NCBI GenBank assembly: GCA_963662175.1
Contig: OY759216.1
Coordinates: forward strand, 55,011,087 to 55,075,086
Direction: 5' to 3'
Length of the DNA: 64,000 nt
Source: Aradus depressus
Taxonomy: Eukaryota > Arthropoda > Insecta > Hemiptera > Aradidae
In this document: piece by piece, positions 10,571 through 23,500 of the stretch
How positions within the stretch are numbered: position 1 is the first letter of the stretch
Layout of the letters: the number at the start of each line of letters is the position of its first letter
Made by a program: the position numbers and the translations under genes
The notes under the pieces: model-generated
The model's input: the letters and a program-made list of their open reading frames with translations, nothing else
Databases searched by the model: none
What the model was told of the DNA's origin: nothing

Positions 10571-11330
10571 CAGGGGTGGGACGGTACAGCTGGAGCAGTG
10601 ACGTGTCACCTAATCTCGGGCCGGAGCAGTTGCTACCTGCTCCATTGGTTTGAAATTACCGGTACAGTTTGGAGCAGAAGCAGTGGACACAGGACCTTGG
10701 GAGGGAGGATTTTCTCAACGATCTCTGCTCCTGTTCCGCTGTACCGGTACTTGGATCGAGATCGCCGTCACTTTCCAGTTTCCCCTCCTGTTTTTTTAGG
10801 ATCTGTGACTGGACAATGCGAAACAAAATGCCGCTTGGCGGAAAAAGCGCGCCGATTTCAAAATCCCCTCCTTCCTTCATTATTTTATTTTCCTGTAACT
10901 GAGTTTTATATTGAACATTGAACATGCTATGACATAAAAATTCAATCCTCATGCGGTTATTCCTATATCAGTACCGGTACCTGGTACCGCAGGTAGAAGG
11001 GAGGGCATAATATAAATTATCAGAATAATATCTAGAAATAAATGTGTTATTATTATAATTATGTAGCAATAACTATAATTAAATTATAGGAGGTAGGTCA
11101 ATAAAAAGTAATATACACTCAGTTGTAATATAGAAATATATTACAATGGAACAAAGAACATAAAATAAAATAACCAAAGAAAATAAACATAATATCATTT
11201 TTTATTAAAGTTATGATTTAAAAAATAACAGCATTCTTGCCTTATTTGTGATAATAATTGTCACTGCTCCATCGGTGTCACTGGAGCAGTTGGACCTGTG
11301 ATAGAATTTTCTTGGACCGGCACAACCCTA
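10571..11330. mobile_element. hAT-like non-autonomous element
   Basis: The left end is CAGGGGTGGGACGGTAC. The right end in reverse complement is TAGGGTTGTGCCGGTCC. Flanks are CTTCTCTT (10563-10570) and ATTCTCTT (11331-11338), a 7/8 match to an 8-bp duplication. Subterminal blocks of CTGGAGCAGT and ACTGCTCC occur at both ends. No transposase is visible. Confidence 0.6.
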
Positions 11331-11926
11331 ATTCTCTTAAATCATTTCAAACTGTCAAATACACAAGGAGGTTACTTTTGAGGACTAGGTTAGCGTGTGT
11401 CAAGGAGGAGTGGGGGGACGGTAGTCTAATGTTGGTGGAAGAAGGGAGCATCCAAAACATGTTACCTGTCAATTAATACCTTTTACCTGAGACAATGTCG
11501 AATAGAACCTCAGCAGTTTTATCTTAATGTATTCAACTTGTTTTCAGTTGTACTGACTAAAGGAAAATACTCGGAATCTCTGGTAACATTCATATCAGGC
11601 CTCAGCTATCTAAGACTACAGTAAAGGAGGCTTCAGTAAAAGTGTGATCAGTTTATAAATATGTCAAAAAAAAAGAAGTTAATTTTATTCACAGGCAAAT
11701 TGACAGTTTTCAATTCACCTATTTGTTAAAAAGAATAGTTACGATGTGCTATATAAAAAATTCTTAATACCGTATTTATATTTTTAGTATTTCAGTATAA
11801 ATACATAATAATTTGTTAATAATGATTAAATAATAGCTTAGACTTTTAAAGATACATACAGGTTTTTCAGTGTTCATTTTCGAAGGATTTTCGCTTAGAA
11901 ATTGCATCCATGAACCACCGGCTTAT
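11331..11926. other. Non-coding, unassigned
   Basis: No recognisable gene or repeat end. Confidence 0.35.
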
Positions 11927-12320
11927 GCACTTCCCCAGCATGAATTAAGGCCTAAAACTCAATATTGACTTACATAGTGGCTTATGAATCCTGGTACTAA
12001 ATTTCGTGTGAATACATTCATTTGAACGGCAGTTATTAGACTTCTTGTGTTATGCTTCCCTTTTCATTTTGGTTGATTTGACTGAAAATCAATAGTTGTT
12101 GTCCTTAGAAGGTTCTGCATACACATATAAAATTTCGTGTCGATACATTTATTCTGTCGGTTATTCACAAACATACATACCAACAGAAATGTTTTTTTTT
12201 TTTTTTCATTTTTGGAATCAAGAAGTTAGAAAACATGAAATTCTGTTGAAAACTCAGTATCGAATTTCTGACCAATTACATAACTTCCCCTATGTTTCAC
12301 ATAGTTGGGGAAGTAAAAGT
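11927..12320 (-). repeat. Dispersed family D copy
   Basis: CACTTCCCCAGCATGAATTA at the left and ATAACTTCCCCTATG with TTGGGGAAGTAAA at the other end. The middle contains AACGGCAGTTATTAGAC and CTGAAAATCAATAG. Confidence 0.7.
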
Positions 12321-13168
12321 TTACTATTAATAAGTGCAAGAAAAATGTCTGGCAGCAGTGTTGCCAACTTAACGTTTGCTTTTTATAATCCAAATGCATA
12401 CAAGACCATCTGTAATTATCCCTGTCTGACTGGATCCTTTATCTTGTGAAGTTACTTGTTCTCTGGTTTAACAAAAGGATGTACAAGATATGGAAATTAT
12501 GTAAAGTGACACACATCACACACACGTCATTCACCTGAAGGAAGTGACACAACGTCCTCAAGCTGTACACTCTGCTAGTTACTGCAAATATGACTGACTT
12601 TATGTGAGTGCCAACGATATTCTAGAGAAAATTGTTGATCTTGAAATTTTTGCCCCCCCCCCCCCCCCCCCCCCCCCCCCGTCCCCCCCAATAAGGGATG
12701 GTTTAATGTTGGATTTTTTTGTTGACGGGATGAAGGTGGATGGAGTCGTTGCCTTCTTCATCCATGTTGGCCAAGAAGCCGTGTGGACGTGTTAAGAAAG
12801 CCACTCTGGAAAGTGAAGTGTGGCAACCCTACTTGGGCAACACACAACGATACCTCACCACACCACACGCCGCACAGGCTCTGTGTTCCAATCAAAATAG
12901 AAATTTATTTAAACCACCAGTCTTTTATATATTTTAAAATATATTTTCTCATTGACAGTGTACGAGTAAACAATTATAATGAGTTAATAACTAAAAACCT
13001 ATTTCTTTTGTTTTGTTTTTGTGATTACACATTCACTTGCGTGAATTACACATTCAACCTTCGGCGAGAGCATTCTAGAGTAGATTACTGATTTGTGCAA
13101 CTAAGGAATTTTCACTCTCATTAAATTCTCTGAAAATAATAGCAGCGACTAGTTTTCAGAAAAGAAAG
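12321..13168. other. Non-coding with homopolymer
   Basis: A run of about 28 C at 12653-12680. 13020-13160 resembles the first 180 bases of the window. No gene recognised. Confidence 0.4.
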
Positions 13169-13592
13169 GAAAAAAATCATCGGTGAATCAACGACAATAC
13201 ACTTTCCCAGAACCAATTAATCAATTAACTTTTCGCTCCTCCTCCAAAACCAGCCTACCGTTTGCGCTAATATTCAACAGTTGACTTACGTAGTGGCTCC
13301 TAAATCCTCGCACTAAATTTTGTGCAGATAAATTCATTACATATGCAGTACCCCTCTGATCCACTCCTTCCCGTTTGTCGATTCTGCTGAAAATATATAA
13401 GTGTCGTCCTTATGCGATTTCGAATTCACATATGTGATAATATCGATACATGTATTACAACGGCAGTTATTAGAATATTTGAGTTAAGCCTCCCCCCTTC
13501 CCTTTGGACGATTTCACTGAAATTTCTGGGATTTTTGACCGATTACATGACTTCCCCTATACTTCATGTAACTCAGGAAATAAAAGATAATT
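13169..13592 (-). repeat. Dispersed family D copy
   Basis: GGTGAATCAACGAC, ACTTTCCCAGAACCAATTAA and ACTTCCCCTATACTTCATGT mark both ends. Confidence 0.7.
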
Positions 13593-13644
13593 CCCAGGAA
13601 GCGAAAATATAAATATAATAATTATTTTAATATAATTAGTTCGT

Positions 13645-13740
13645 TAGTTAGTTTTGTGACCATGCCAGGGCTTTGACTAACAATAAGAAGTAATATTGCC
13701 TACTATTCTTTCTTCACTCTGATTGTTAATAGAGTGGAAG
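13645..13740 (-). repeat. Decayed SINE-A fragment
   Basis: AGTTAGTTTTGTGACCATGC, CAGGGCTTTGACTAA and TATTGCCTACTATTC are a weak match to the SINE-A 3' end. Confidence 0.45.
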
Positions 13741-14251
13741 TTATAAGTTAAAAGGCTTAAAGCAGCAATTTAATAAAATATGAAAATTTATTAATTGTTA
13801 TTTTTTACTTAGAAACACAACTTAAAATACCAAAGGAGTTAGCGATTTGTCTGAAAGTTCTAGAACAATTTTTCTGTTTCTAGAACAATTTTCGTACAAA
13901 AGCTTGCAGTTTATGTAAGAAAGTATATTATTTTTTCACATCTACAAAGAAATATATTTTTGTATAATTATAAAGTGAGAAGAAAAGATTTGGTTCTATT
14001 TCAGGGAAGCTTTCAAAACGAGTTGATAACACCGAAGTAGTGTGCTAGCCTACTGTGTTCAAGATCAAGGGTTCGAAACATGGCCGAGGCATTAGGTTTC
14101 TTATCCGCAAGGTGAACACTCTTGAGCATGCCGTCCTTTCGATGCGACGTTAAGCAATATTCCCGAGCCTGTACCATGTCAGGTACTCGTTAAAAACATC
14201 TACCCAAGACTATCTACTAGATATCCCACAGTAAAGAGCACTCCGGTATTA

Positions 14252-14825
14252 AGGGGCCCTCACACTGGCAAATATTTCGCTCAAAAATTTGAAGATGTCG
14301 GTTTTGTGCAAAAATATTGAGAGTGTGAGGACAAATATTGTGCAAAAAAAGGGGTTCAATATTTTGTGGGGCGTTCAAAAGTTTTCTGAAAGTTTAGAAA
14401 ATTTTTGCGGACCTGTCAATATATTGTAGCATGAGAGAGCAGTGTGAGGAAATTTTGATAAAGTGTAGGTTCCAAGCTCAGTTCGCGAAGTAGGTTACGA
14501 TGACCATCGGTCGCTTCTTCAAATAATTCCTGACCCACACTCTTTTCTTCTTATTATTTAAAGACTCCTTCAACACTGCACACAATACAACTACGCTACT
14601 TTCAACCTCCGGGTTTGCCCTGGGCAAAGAAACGTATGCGGCTATGGCTGAGTACAACGCGATGCGCCGTGCTTCCATCACGAATGTTTAGTCGACACTC
14701 AAATTTAGTGCAATATTTTTGTGTAGTGTGGAGGGGTCCACGACCATTCAATATTTTGTACGAAAATAAGCTCAATATTTATGTTCAAAATTTTGAGCGA
14801 AATTTTTGCCAGTGTGAGGGCACCT
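14252..14825. mobile_element. PIF/Harbinger-type element, non-autonomous
   Basis: TIRs AGGGGCCCTCACACTGGCAA and, reverse complement of the right end, AGGTGCCCTCACACTGGCAA, continuing about 20 bp further with few mismatches. Flanked by TTA on both sides, the 3-bp target of this superfamily. A minus-strand frame at 14478-14681 reads KKKRVWVRNYLKKRPM, resembling the start of Harbinger transposases (R.WVRPWL.RR). The rest of the transposase is absent. Confidence 0.8.
14480..14681 (-). pseudogene. Remnant of Harbinger transposase N-terminus
   Basis: The frame contains RVWVRNYLKKRP near its end. In family members this motif sits shortly before the helix-turn-helix region. It is truncated after about 67 codons, with no DDE domain. 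Confidence 0.5.
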
Positions 14826-15099
14826 TTAGACGATATGACCTCATAATTAAAGCCCACTTATGTCACAAAAACAAAAAAAAATGTAATGATTTTTTTAAGT
14901 AAGAATAGTTACAATAAAATTTTAATGTTTTATAAATGTAATTTTTAAAGGATTAAGAAGGATGCCGGATATAGGAATATGTAATTTTTTTGAAATTAAT
15001 TGTCTTGAAGAAAATTCAATATTTTTTTACAAAATTTGTCCAAAACAATCAACACATTTATAGATAATTTGGTGGAAATCAAGATGGGGTTATCTATTG

Positions 15100-15220
15100 T
15101 TTTAACTGGGAAGTGAAAAAAAACCTTGAGCACATCGTCCTTCGGATGGGAACTTAGGCGTAGGCCCTGGGCCTTTTTGAACGTAAGGTACTCGTTAATG
15201 AGTCGTATGTTACGTAACTA
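15100..15220 (+). repeat. Decayed SINE-A core
   Basis: CCTTGAGCACATCGTCCTTC, GGATGGGAACTTAGGCG and GTAAGGTACTCGTTAA are matches to the conserved central part of SINE-A. Confidence 0.55.
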
Positions 15221-16612
15221 AACCTGAATAGGCAAAGTGGAATTGGAAGCAATTCTTAAAATTTAGTGTTTACCCCTGCTTGTTAAAGCACATGGTCTAC
15301 CTGGAATTTTTTTCATCCTATATTCCTCTGGACATTCAAAAAAAAATTGGAAATCACTTTTCGGCTCCTACCTGTATTTCTTGAAATTTCAGAAATCGAT
15401 AATCCCCGATTTTTCATTTTTGAAATTATGCTTTGTTCCGCTGAAGTTAAACAATTAGCATATCTTATTATTCACAAGTTCACTCTTAGACATTAGAAAG
15501 AAAATAGAAATAAAAAATATTTATTTACGAAGTGGTATGAATGTTCTCTCTATAAACAAACACAACTGTGCTATCTTTTTGTCCCATTACTGATTCCAAT
15601 GTTTACAAATTGATTCATAAAAACAACTTTTAATAAACATTGGTTAATGGAATTAGTTTTCAACTGCTATAATATACACTGTACGATATTATGCAGTAAA
15701 ATTATTAATAAAGGTCTGAATTGAAATAAATAGAAAAAAGGGGGATGGGCTATCTTTTTGTCCGGGACCTTAGTTCCTTTAAAAACAAACAGATATAAAA
15801 TAAAACACTAAAATGAATTAAAACGTATATGTAAATAAAAAAAACATATATATAATTCTAATTTTTAAGTTAACAATATTGAAATGTGAAGTGATCCTTC
15901 ACAGATTCAATTTTAATATACTTATATAGAAATAACATTAAGCACCAACTTACTTTTGGGTTATGTAAGGAGATTCTTAATTCATACATAATATATTATA
16001 ACCTTCTCAAAAATTTGCAATAACAAACGTTCCGGGAAGTACTCCCATCATGAGTATCTATAATAAATAATTATCAGTATCTATAATAATTATTCATCTT
16101 TTCTTCAGGTTAACTATTCCTTATGTCAATCAGAATCTCACTTTTATAGAACATATTTATTGAGTCGACTTCTATATTTAAACAGCTAGTCAGAAGTCAG
16201 AAAGTTCAGATGAATAATTCATCTATAATTATTATAGATACTGAAGATGAGAATGTTTACAGAGACGTCTGTAATTTCTATTTTTTAAGAAGGGAAAAAA
16301 TAAATGGGAGAAGTCATTCTGTAATAACATATGAATATATGAATTAAGCATTAAATTGTTCTGTTGAGAGATATTTTTAACATGGGATATCTGGTTTCAT
16401 CTTATTTCAATAACTGTAGACATAAGTAACTATTGATCCAAAGTCACGTGGAACAGTTACGATAGCTGAATACAATTGTACCAACCATCACAGTTCAAGG
16501 GATAGATTTTTTAACTGAATGTACATTAGTCTTGAAATATTGTTTTCTTTCTTTTACTCTACCTTTTTATTTTAAAAATTATTTATTATAATAATAATAT
16601 ACATCATATATA
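15221..16612. other. AT-rich non-coding sequence
   Basis: A short imperfect inverted repeat (ATCTATAATAATTATTCATC near 16080 against GATGAATAATTCATC near 16211) suggests a small foldback at about 16068-16245. Nothing else recognised. Confidence 0.4.
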
Positions 16613-17133
16613 TCTCATAAAGCTGAAAATGTCTGTGCCTTGTACCGCTATAACTCACGAACGGCTTCATGGATTTCATTAATTTTTTTTTAAAATTTGT
16701 TCGTCATCGTCTGTGGAAGGTTATAGGCGTATTAGTACCTCAATATCTGGTCCATCCCAGCATCCACCCACGCAATCTTTGTAACTCAAAAACCACTGCA
16801 ATGATTAATGAGAAATCTTTTTGAATAGATAAGTTTTATCTACCGGAAGGTTAAGGTCTATTTTTTAACAACCCCTGGTCCATCCCAGCATCCACTCACG
16901 CAATCTTTGTAACTCGAAAACCATTGCAATGATTAATGAGAAATCTTTTTGAATAAATTAGTTTTTAGCTCCAAAGCTAGCGTTACTACAGTTGAAGGAC
17001 TATAAGCCTTATTCCGTATGAATAATTGAAAATTATAACATCATGAATGTACTGTCGAGGAACTGAATAGCCTTATAGGAGATATTGGGAGAAAAGTCAA
17101 AGTTCCCCGGGCAACGCCGGGTATTACTGCTAG
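16613..17133 (+). mobile_element. Non-autonomous Helitron
   Basis: Begins TCTCATAAAGCTGAAAATG after A and ends with hairpin CCCGGGCAACGCCGGG, then TATTACTGCTAG before T. This fits the TC...hairpin-CTRR structure and insertion between A and T. An internal direct duplication of about 120 bp contains CCATCCCAGCATCCACYCAC (16740 and 16870). No Rep/helicase is present. Confidence 0.7.
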
Positions 17134-17314
17134 TATATAATATTATTTTTCCCCCCTTCAATTTTTGAAAACATTATTTCCTTTTTTTCCCCATTCATAT
17201 ATATCGCGCAGTTCGTGGTTCAAAATATTCAAAAAGATTATTTGTGAGGGAAGACTACCAAGAAAATAACATTTAAAGACAATATGAAATACGACTTTCA
17301 TATCATGGTTATTT

Positions 17315-17362
17315 TATTATTTTTGGACAATGAGATATTCATCTCATTGTCCAAAAATAATA
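17315..17362. repeat. Perfect 22-bp inverted repeat
   Basis: Arms 17315-17336 and 17341-17362 around TTTTTGGACAATGAGAT are exact, with a 4-nt loop ATTC. It lies 80 nt before the first coding exon's acceptor. Confidence 0.9.
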
Positions 17363-17443
17363 TACCTGGTTAATCTAGACTCCTCTGAGCTATATGAATA
17401 TTTCTTATGGATTGCTATATAATTTCCGCTTGTCTGATTTCAG

Positions 17444-17580
17444 ATAGAGGTGTCGTGATATGCAAAGAGCAGGATGGCGGAGAGACACAACTCCCTCACG
17501 ATACGAGGTGCCTACAAGAGGTTCGGTCCGACCAGTGTCGTCCTCAAAGGGCTCAACATGACCCTTCCTGAAGGATCTAT
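17444..17580 (+). CDS. ABCH exon 1: 5'UTR part plus residues 1-36
   Basis: A CAG acceptor at 17441-17443 suggests this is an internal exon with a short 5'UTR and that a non-coding first exon lies upstream, not identified. Coding begins at ATG 17474. TGA at 17456 is in frame upstream, so translation cannot start earlier in this exon. The exon encodes the A-loop region (AYKRFG) and ends two bases into codon 36 before donor GTAAGT at 17581. Confidence 0.85.
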
Positions 17581-20500
17581 GTAAGTCTAGTCAAGTATAC
17601 CGCACTTAACTAATACTGTATACCTCAAAGAGAATAGTGAGGTAAGCGAACGACAGAACAACTATTGTGTTTCTTAGGCTTTTCTGGGATGGCTGTTTCA
17701 AGGAGTTTCCATTTTCTGACAGATTACATAACTTCCCCTGTACCTCGTGTAGAATGAGAATGAAGGAGAATTTTTATTATTGGTATTTATTTTATTTATT
17801 GTGTATATCATATTATTTTAGAACGAATGTATAAGTATTTAATTGCATCTATACAGATTGCATTAAATAAACCTGTTATCCCTTCCCTTTTGAGCTATTA
17901 GCCAGTGTTCGTTTAGATGGTACCGGATGGTAAAACTAGTTTCATTTTATGGTGTTACTCTGTACCCTGTGTGATGTATAAAAATAATACACACATTAAA
18001 TTATTAATAATAAAAAAAAATTATTAAAATATTTATTTTTCTATAAAAAGAAACTGAATTAGTAAATAAATAATAAAAAACCACTTCTTTTAAAACTAAT
18101 GCCAATAAAAAACAAAACACGGCCATCAGCTGTTTTTTTACTGTGTGTAGAGAGAGTCGAGGCCTGGGTTCAATGGAGACGGGCTGAGTGAAACATGGAG
18201 AGTGGTGTTTAGGCTTAAAGTGTGATGAACTAAATAGGAGTGAATTGACGATGAAATTGATCCGCAAAGAAGGTACTGTTGTTTGTTTATATGTACAGAA
18301 ATATATAACTTAAATTTAAAGAATGGTCAAAAATATGAAACAACGAAAAAAAATTGAAATAGTTTTAAGAATTTAGTTTTTAAGCGTTTTTCTTTTGATT
18401 TTTGTTTGTTTCAATGTTTAGTTTTTTTTATAATGTAGATGATTTTAACTATTTGTTCTAGTAAATTATATTCTATTAATTTTCCCTGTTGGCCCAGTAA
18501 GATAATTTGAAAACCTTTGGGTTAGATTAAATATTATTTAAAATTATTAAAAATGGTATCTCTTTAGAAATCCAAATGAAAAGTTGGTAAATTGAATTTT
18601 TTTTTTTAAATACGTGCACTTTCTTAAAAATTGCACGTCTTGAACTTTTGATATTTTTAGGGCCCTTTCGAAAACTACTGTAGAAATCAAAATTTAGTAA
18701 AAGAAAAGAGATAAAATTTCTACAGGAAATGTGGTAAATTATTGTTTATTTTATTAATTTTATTTATATTTTTTGATTTATTAAGATTACCATTTTAAAT
18801 TTATTTTTACAACATCTGATGCTTTAATGTGTTTGGTACTTACTTCGCCTTCATTATATTTTATATGTATTCGTAAATGTGCCACTGATGATGACGCAGT
18901 TCTTTGAAAAATGTTTCTGGTCGGAAAAAAGTAGTGTTTACACACATTTCATTTAACTCTTACTTTCGCCCTTACCGCTTGAACTTATCCAATACTGACG
19001 TGGCAGCGCGACATGCGATGTCCTCACAGATATGGGTTCATTGTCTTGCATTCTCAGATAAGGCTTGCCTCACATCTCTTTATGCAGTCTATTTAAAACA
19101 AATATTTTTGAGCAAGTATTGATAAACTCAGTACATAGACCACCTCAGGCCCTATTGATATACTCAGTACATAGACCACCTCAGGCCCTATCTAATCTAG
19201 CAACACACTGTCCTGCACTGAGACCTATATTATGTTATTCGGTGAATGAGACCTCAAACTGCGACATCTTATCTGTTGGCGATCCCATCGCAGTACTAAG
19301 TACTACAACTAGCGCTCTCTGGCAGCCGGATGTACTCAGTACATAGACCACCTCAGGCCCTATCTAATCTAGCAACACACTGTCCTGCATTGAGACCTAT
19401 ATTATGTTATTCGGTGAATGAGACCTCAAACTGCGACATCTTATCTGTTGGCGATCCCATCGCAGTGCTAAGTACTACAACTAGCGCTCTCTGGCAGCTA
19501 CACCGGATGTACTCAGTACATAGACCACCCCAGGCCCTATCTAATCTAGCAACACACTGTCCTGCATTGAGACCTATATTATGTTATTCGGTGAATGAGA
19601 CCTCAAACTGCGACATCTTATCTGTTGGCGATCCCATCGCAGTACTAAGTACTACAACTAGCGCTCTCTGGCAGCTACACCGGATGTACTCAGTACATAG
19701 ACCACCTCAGGCCCTATCTAATCTAGCAACACACTGTCCTGCACTGAGACCTATATTATGTTATTCGGTGAATGAGACCTCAAACTGCGACATCTTATCT
19801 GTTGGCGATCCCATCGCAGTACTAAGTACTACAACTAGCGCTCTCTGGCAGCCGGATGTACTCAGTACATAGACCACCTCAGGCCCTATCTAATCTAGCA
19901 ACACACTGTCCTGCATTGAGACCTATATTATGTTATTCGGTGAATGAGACCTCAAACTGCGACATCTTATCTGTTGGCGATCCCATCGCAGTGCTAAGTA
20001 CTACAACTAGCGCTCTCTGGCAGCTACACCGGATGTACTCAGTACATAGACCACCCCAGGCCCTATCTAATCTAGCAACACACTGTCCTGCATTGAGACC
20101 TATATTATGTTATTCGGTGAATGAGACCTCAAACTGCGACATCTTATCTGTTGGCGATCCCATCGCAGTACTAAGTACTACAACTAGCGCTCTCTGGCAG
20201 CTACACCGGATGTACTCAGTACATAGACCACCCCAGGCCCTTTCTAATCTAGCAACACACTGTCCTGCATTGAGACCTATATTATGTTATTCGGTGAATG
20301 AGACCTCAAACTGCGACATCTTATCTGTTGGCGATCCCATCGCAGTACTAAGTACTACAACTAGCGCTCTCTGGCAGCCGGATGTACTCAGTACATAGAC
20401 CACCTCAGGCCCTATCTAATCTAGCAACACACTGTCCTGCATTGAGACCTATATTATGTTATTCGGTGAATGAGACCTCAAACTGCGACATCTTATCTGT

Positions 20501-23500
20501 TGGCGATCCCATCGCAGTGCTAAGTACTACAACTAGCGCTCTCTGGCAGCTACACCGGATGTACTCAGTACATAGACCACCTCAGGCCCTATCTAATCTA
20601 GCAACACACTGTCCTGCACTGAGACCTATATTATGTTATTCGGTGAATGAGACCTCAAACTGCGACATCTTATCTGTTGGCGATCCCATCGCAGTACTAA
20701 GTACTACAACTAGCGCTCTCTGGCAGCTACACCGGATGTACTCAGTACATAGACCACCTCAGGCCCTATCTAATCTAGCAACACACTGTCCTGCATTGAG
20801 ACCTATATTATGTTATTCGGTGAATGAGACCTCAAACTGCGACATCTTATCTGTTGGCGATCCCATCGCAGTGCTAAGTACTACAACTAGCGCTCTCTGG
20901 CAGCTACACCGGATGTACTCAGTACATAGACCACCCCAGGCCCTATCTAATCTAGCAACACACTGTCCTGCACTGAGACCTATATTATGTTATTCGGTGA
21001 ATGAGACCTCAAACTGCGACATCTTATCTGTTGGCGATCCCATCGCAGTGCTAAGTACTACAACTAGCGCTCTCTGGCAGCTACACCGGATGTACTCAGT
21101 ACATAGACCACCCCAGGCCCTATCTAATCTAGCAACACACTGTCCTGCATTGAGACCTATATTATGTTATTCGGTGAATGAGACCTCAAACTGCGACATC
21201 TTATCTGTTGGCGATCCCATCGCAGTGCTAAGTACTACAACTAGCGCTCTCTGGCAGCTACACCGGATATACTCAGTACATAGACCACCTCAGGCCCTAT
21301 CTAATCTAGCAACACACTGTCCTGCACTGAGACCTATATTATGTTATTCGGTGAATGAGACCTCAAACTGCGACATCTTATCTGTTGGCGATCCCATCGC
21401 AGTACTAAGTACTACAACTAGCGCTCTCTGGCAGCCGGATGTACTCAGTACATAGACCACCTCAGGCCCTATCTAATCTAGCAACACACTGTCCTGCATT
21501 GAGACCTATATTATGTTATTCGGTGAATGAGACCTCAAACTGCGACATCTTATCTGTTGGCGATCCCATCGCAGTGCTAAGTACTACAACTAGCGCTCTC
21601 TGGCAGCTACACCGGATGTACTCAGTACATAGACCACCCCAGGCCCTATCTAATCTAGCAACACACTGTCCTGCATTGAGACCTATATTATGTTATTCAG
21701 TGAATGAGACCTCAAACTGCGACATCTTATCTGTTGGCGATCCCATCGCAGTACTAAGTACTACAACTAGCGCTCTCTGGCAGCCGGACGTACTCAGTAC
21801 ATAGACCACCTCAGGCCCTATCTAATCTAGCAACACACTGTCCTGCATTGAGACCTATATTATGTTATTCGGTGAATGAGACCTCAAACTGCGACATCTT
21901 ATCTGTTGGCGATCCCATCGCAGTGCTAAGTACTACAACTAGCGCTCTCTGGCAGCTACACCGGATGTACTCAGTACATAGACCACCCCAGGCCCTATCT
22001 AATCTAGCAACACACTGTCCTGCATTGAGACCTATATTATGTTATTCAGTGAATGAGACCTCAAACTGCGACATCTTATCTGTTGGCGATCCCATCGCAG
22101 TGCTAAGTACTACAACTAGCGCTCTCTGGCAGCTACACCGGATATACTCAGTACATAGACCACCTCAGGCCCTATCTAATCTAGCAACACACTGTCCTGC
22201 ACTGAGACCTATATTATGTTATTCGGTGAATGAGACCTCAAACTGCGACATCTTATCTGTTGGCGATCCCATCGCAGTACTAAGTACTACAACTAGCGCT
22301 CTCTGGCAGCTACACCGGATATACTCAGTACATAGACCACCTCAGGCCCTATCTAATCTAGCAACACACTGTCCTGCACTGAGACCTATATTATGTTATT
22401 CGGTGAATGAGACCTCAAACTGCGACATCTTATCTGTTGGCGATCCCATCACAGTGCTAAGTACTACAACTAGCGCTCTCTGGCAGCTACACCGGATGTA
22501 CTCAGTACATAGACCACCTCAGGCCCTATCTAATCTAGCAACACACTGTCCTGCACTGAGACCTATATTATGTTATTCGGTGAATGAGACCTCAAACTGC
22601 GACATCTTAACTGTTGGCGATCCCATCGCAGTGCTAAGTACTACAACTAGCGCTCTCTGGCAGCTACACCGGATGTACTCAGTACATAGACCACCTCAGG
22701 CCCTATCTAATCTAGCAACACACTGTCCTGCTTTGAGACCTATATTATGTTATTCGGTGAATGAGACCTCAAACTGCGACATCTTATCTGTTGGCGATCC
22801 CATCGCAGTGCTAAGTACTACAACTAGCGCTCTCTGGCAGCTACACCGGATGTACTCAGTACATAGACCACCCCAGGCCCTATCTAATCTAGCAACACAC
22901 TGTCCTGCATTGAGACCTATATTATGTTATTCGGTGAATGAGACCTCAAACTGCGACATCTTATCTGTTGGCGATCCCATCGCAGTGCTAAGTACTACAA
23001 CTAGCGCTCTCTGGCAGCTACACCGGATGTACTCAGTACATAGACCACCCCAGGCCCTATCTAATCTAGCAACACACTGTCCTGCATTGAGACCTATATT
23101 ATGTTATTCGGTGAATGAGACCTCAAACTGCGACATCTTATCTGTTGGCGATCCCATCGCAGTGCTAAGTACTACAACTAGCGCTCTCTGGCAGCTACAC
23201 CGGATATACTTAGTACATAGACCACCCCAGGCCCTATCTAATCTAGCAACACACTGTCCTGCATTGAGACCTATATTATGTTATTCGGTGAATGAGACCT
23301 CAAACTGCGACATCTTATCTGTTGGCGATCCCATCGCAGTGCTAAGTACTACAACTAGCGCTCTCTGGCAGCTACACCGGATGTACTCAGTACATAGACC
23401 ACCTCAGGCCCTATCTAATCTAGCAACACACTGTCCTGCATTGAGACCTATATTATGTTATTCGGTGAATGAGACCTCAAACTGCGACATCTTATCTGTT

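Larger units (their letters stand above)
14046..14870 (+). repeat. SINE-A copy split by a PIF/Harbinger element
   Basis: Left part 14046-14251: a tRNA-like B box region (GGGTTCGAAACATGGCCGAG), AGCATGCCGTCCTTTCG, GACGTTAAGC and GTCAGGTACTCGTTAAA. Right part 14826-14870: GACGATATGACCTC and AAAGCCCACTTATGTCAC. The two halves join into one SINE once 14252-14825 is set aside. Confidence 0.75.
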
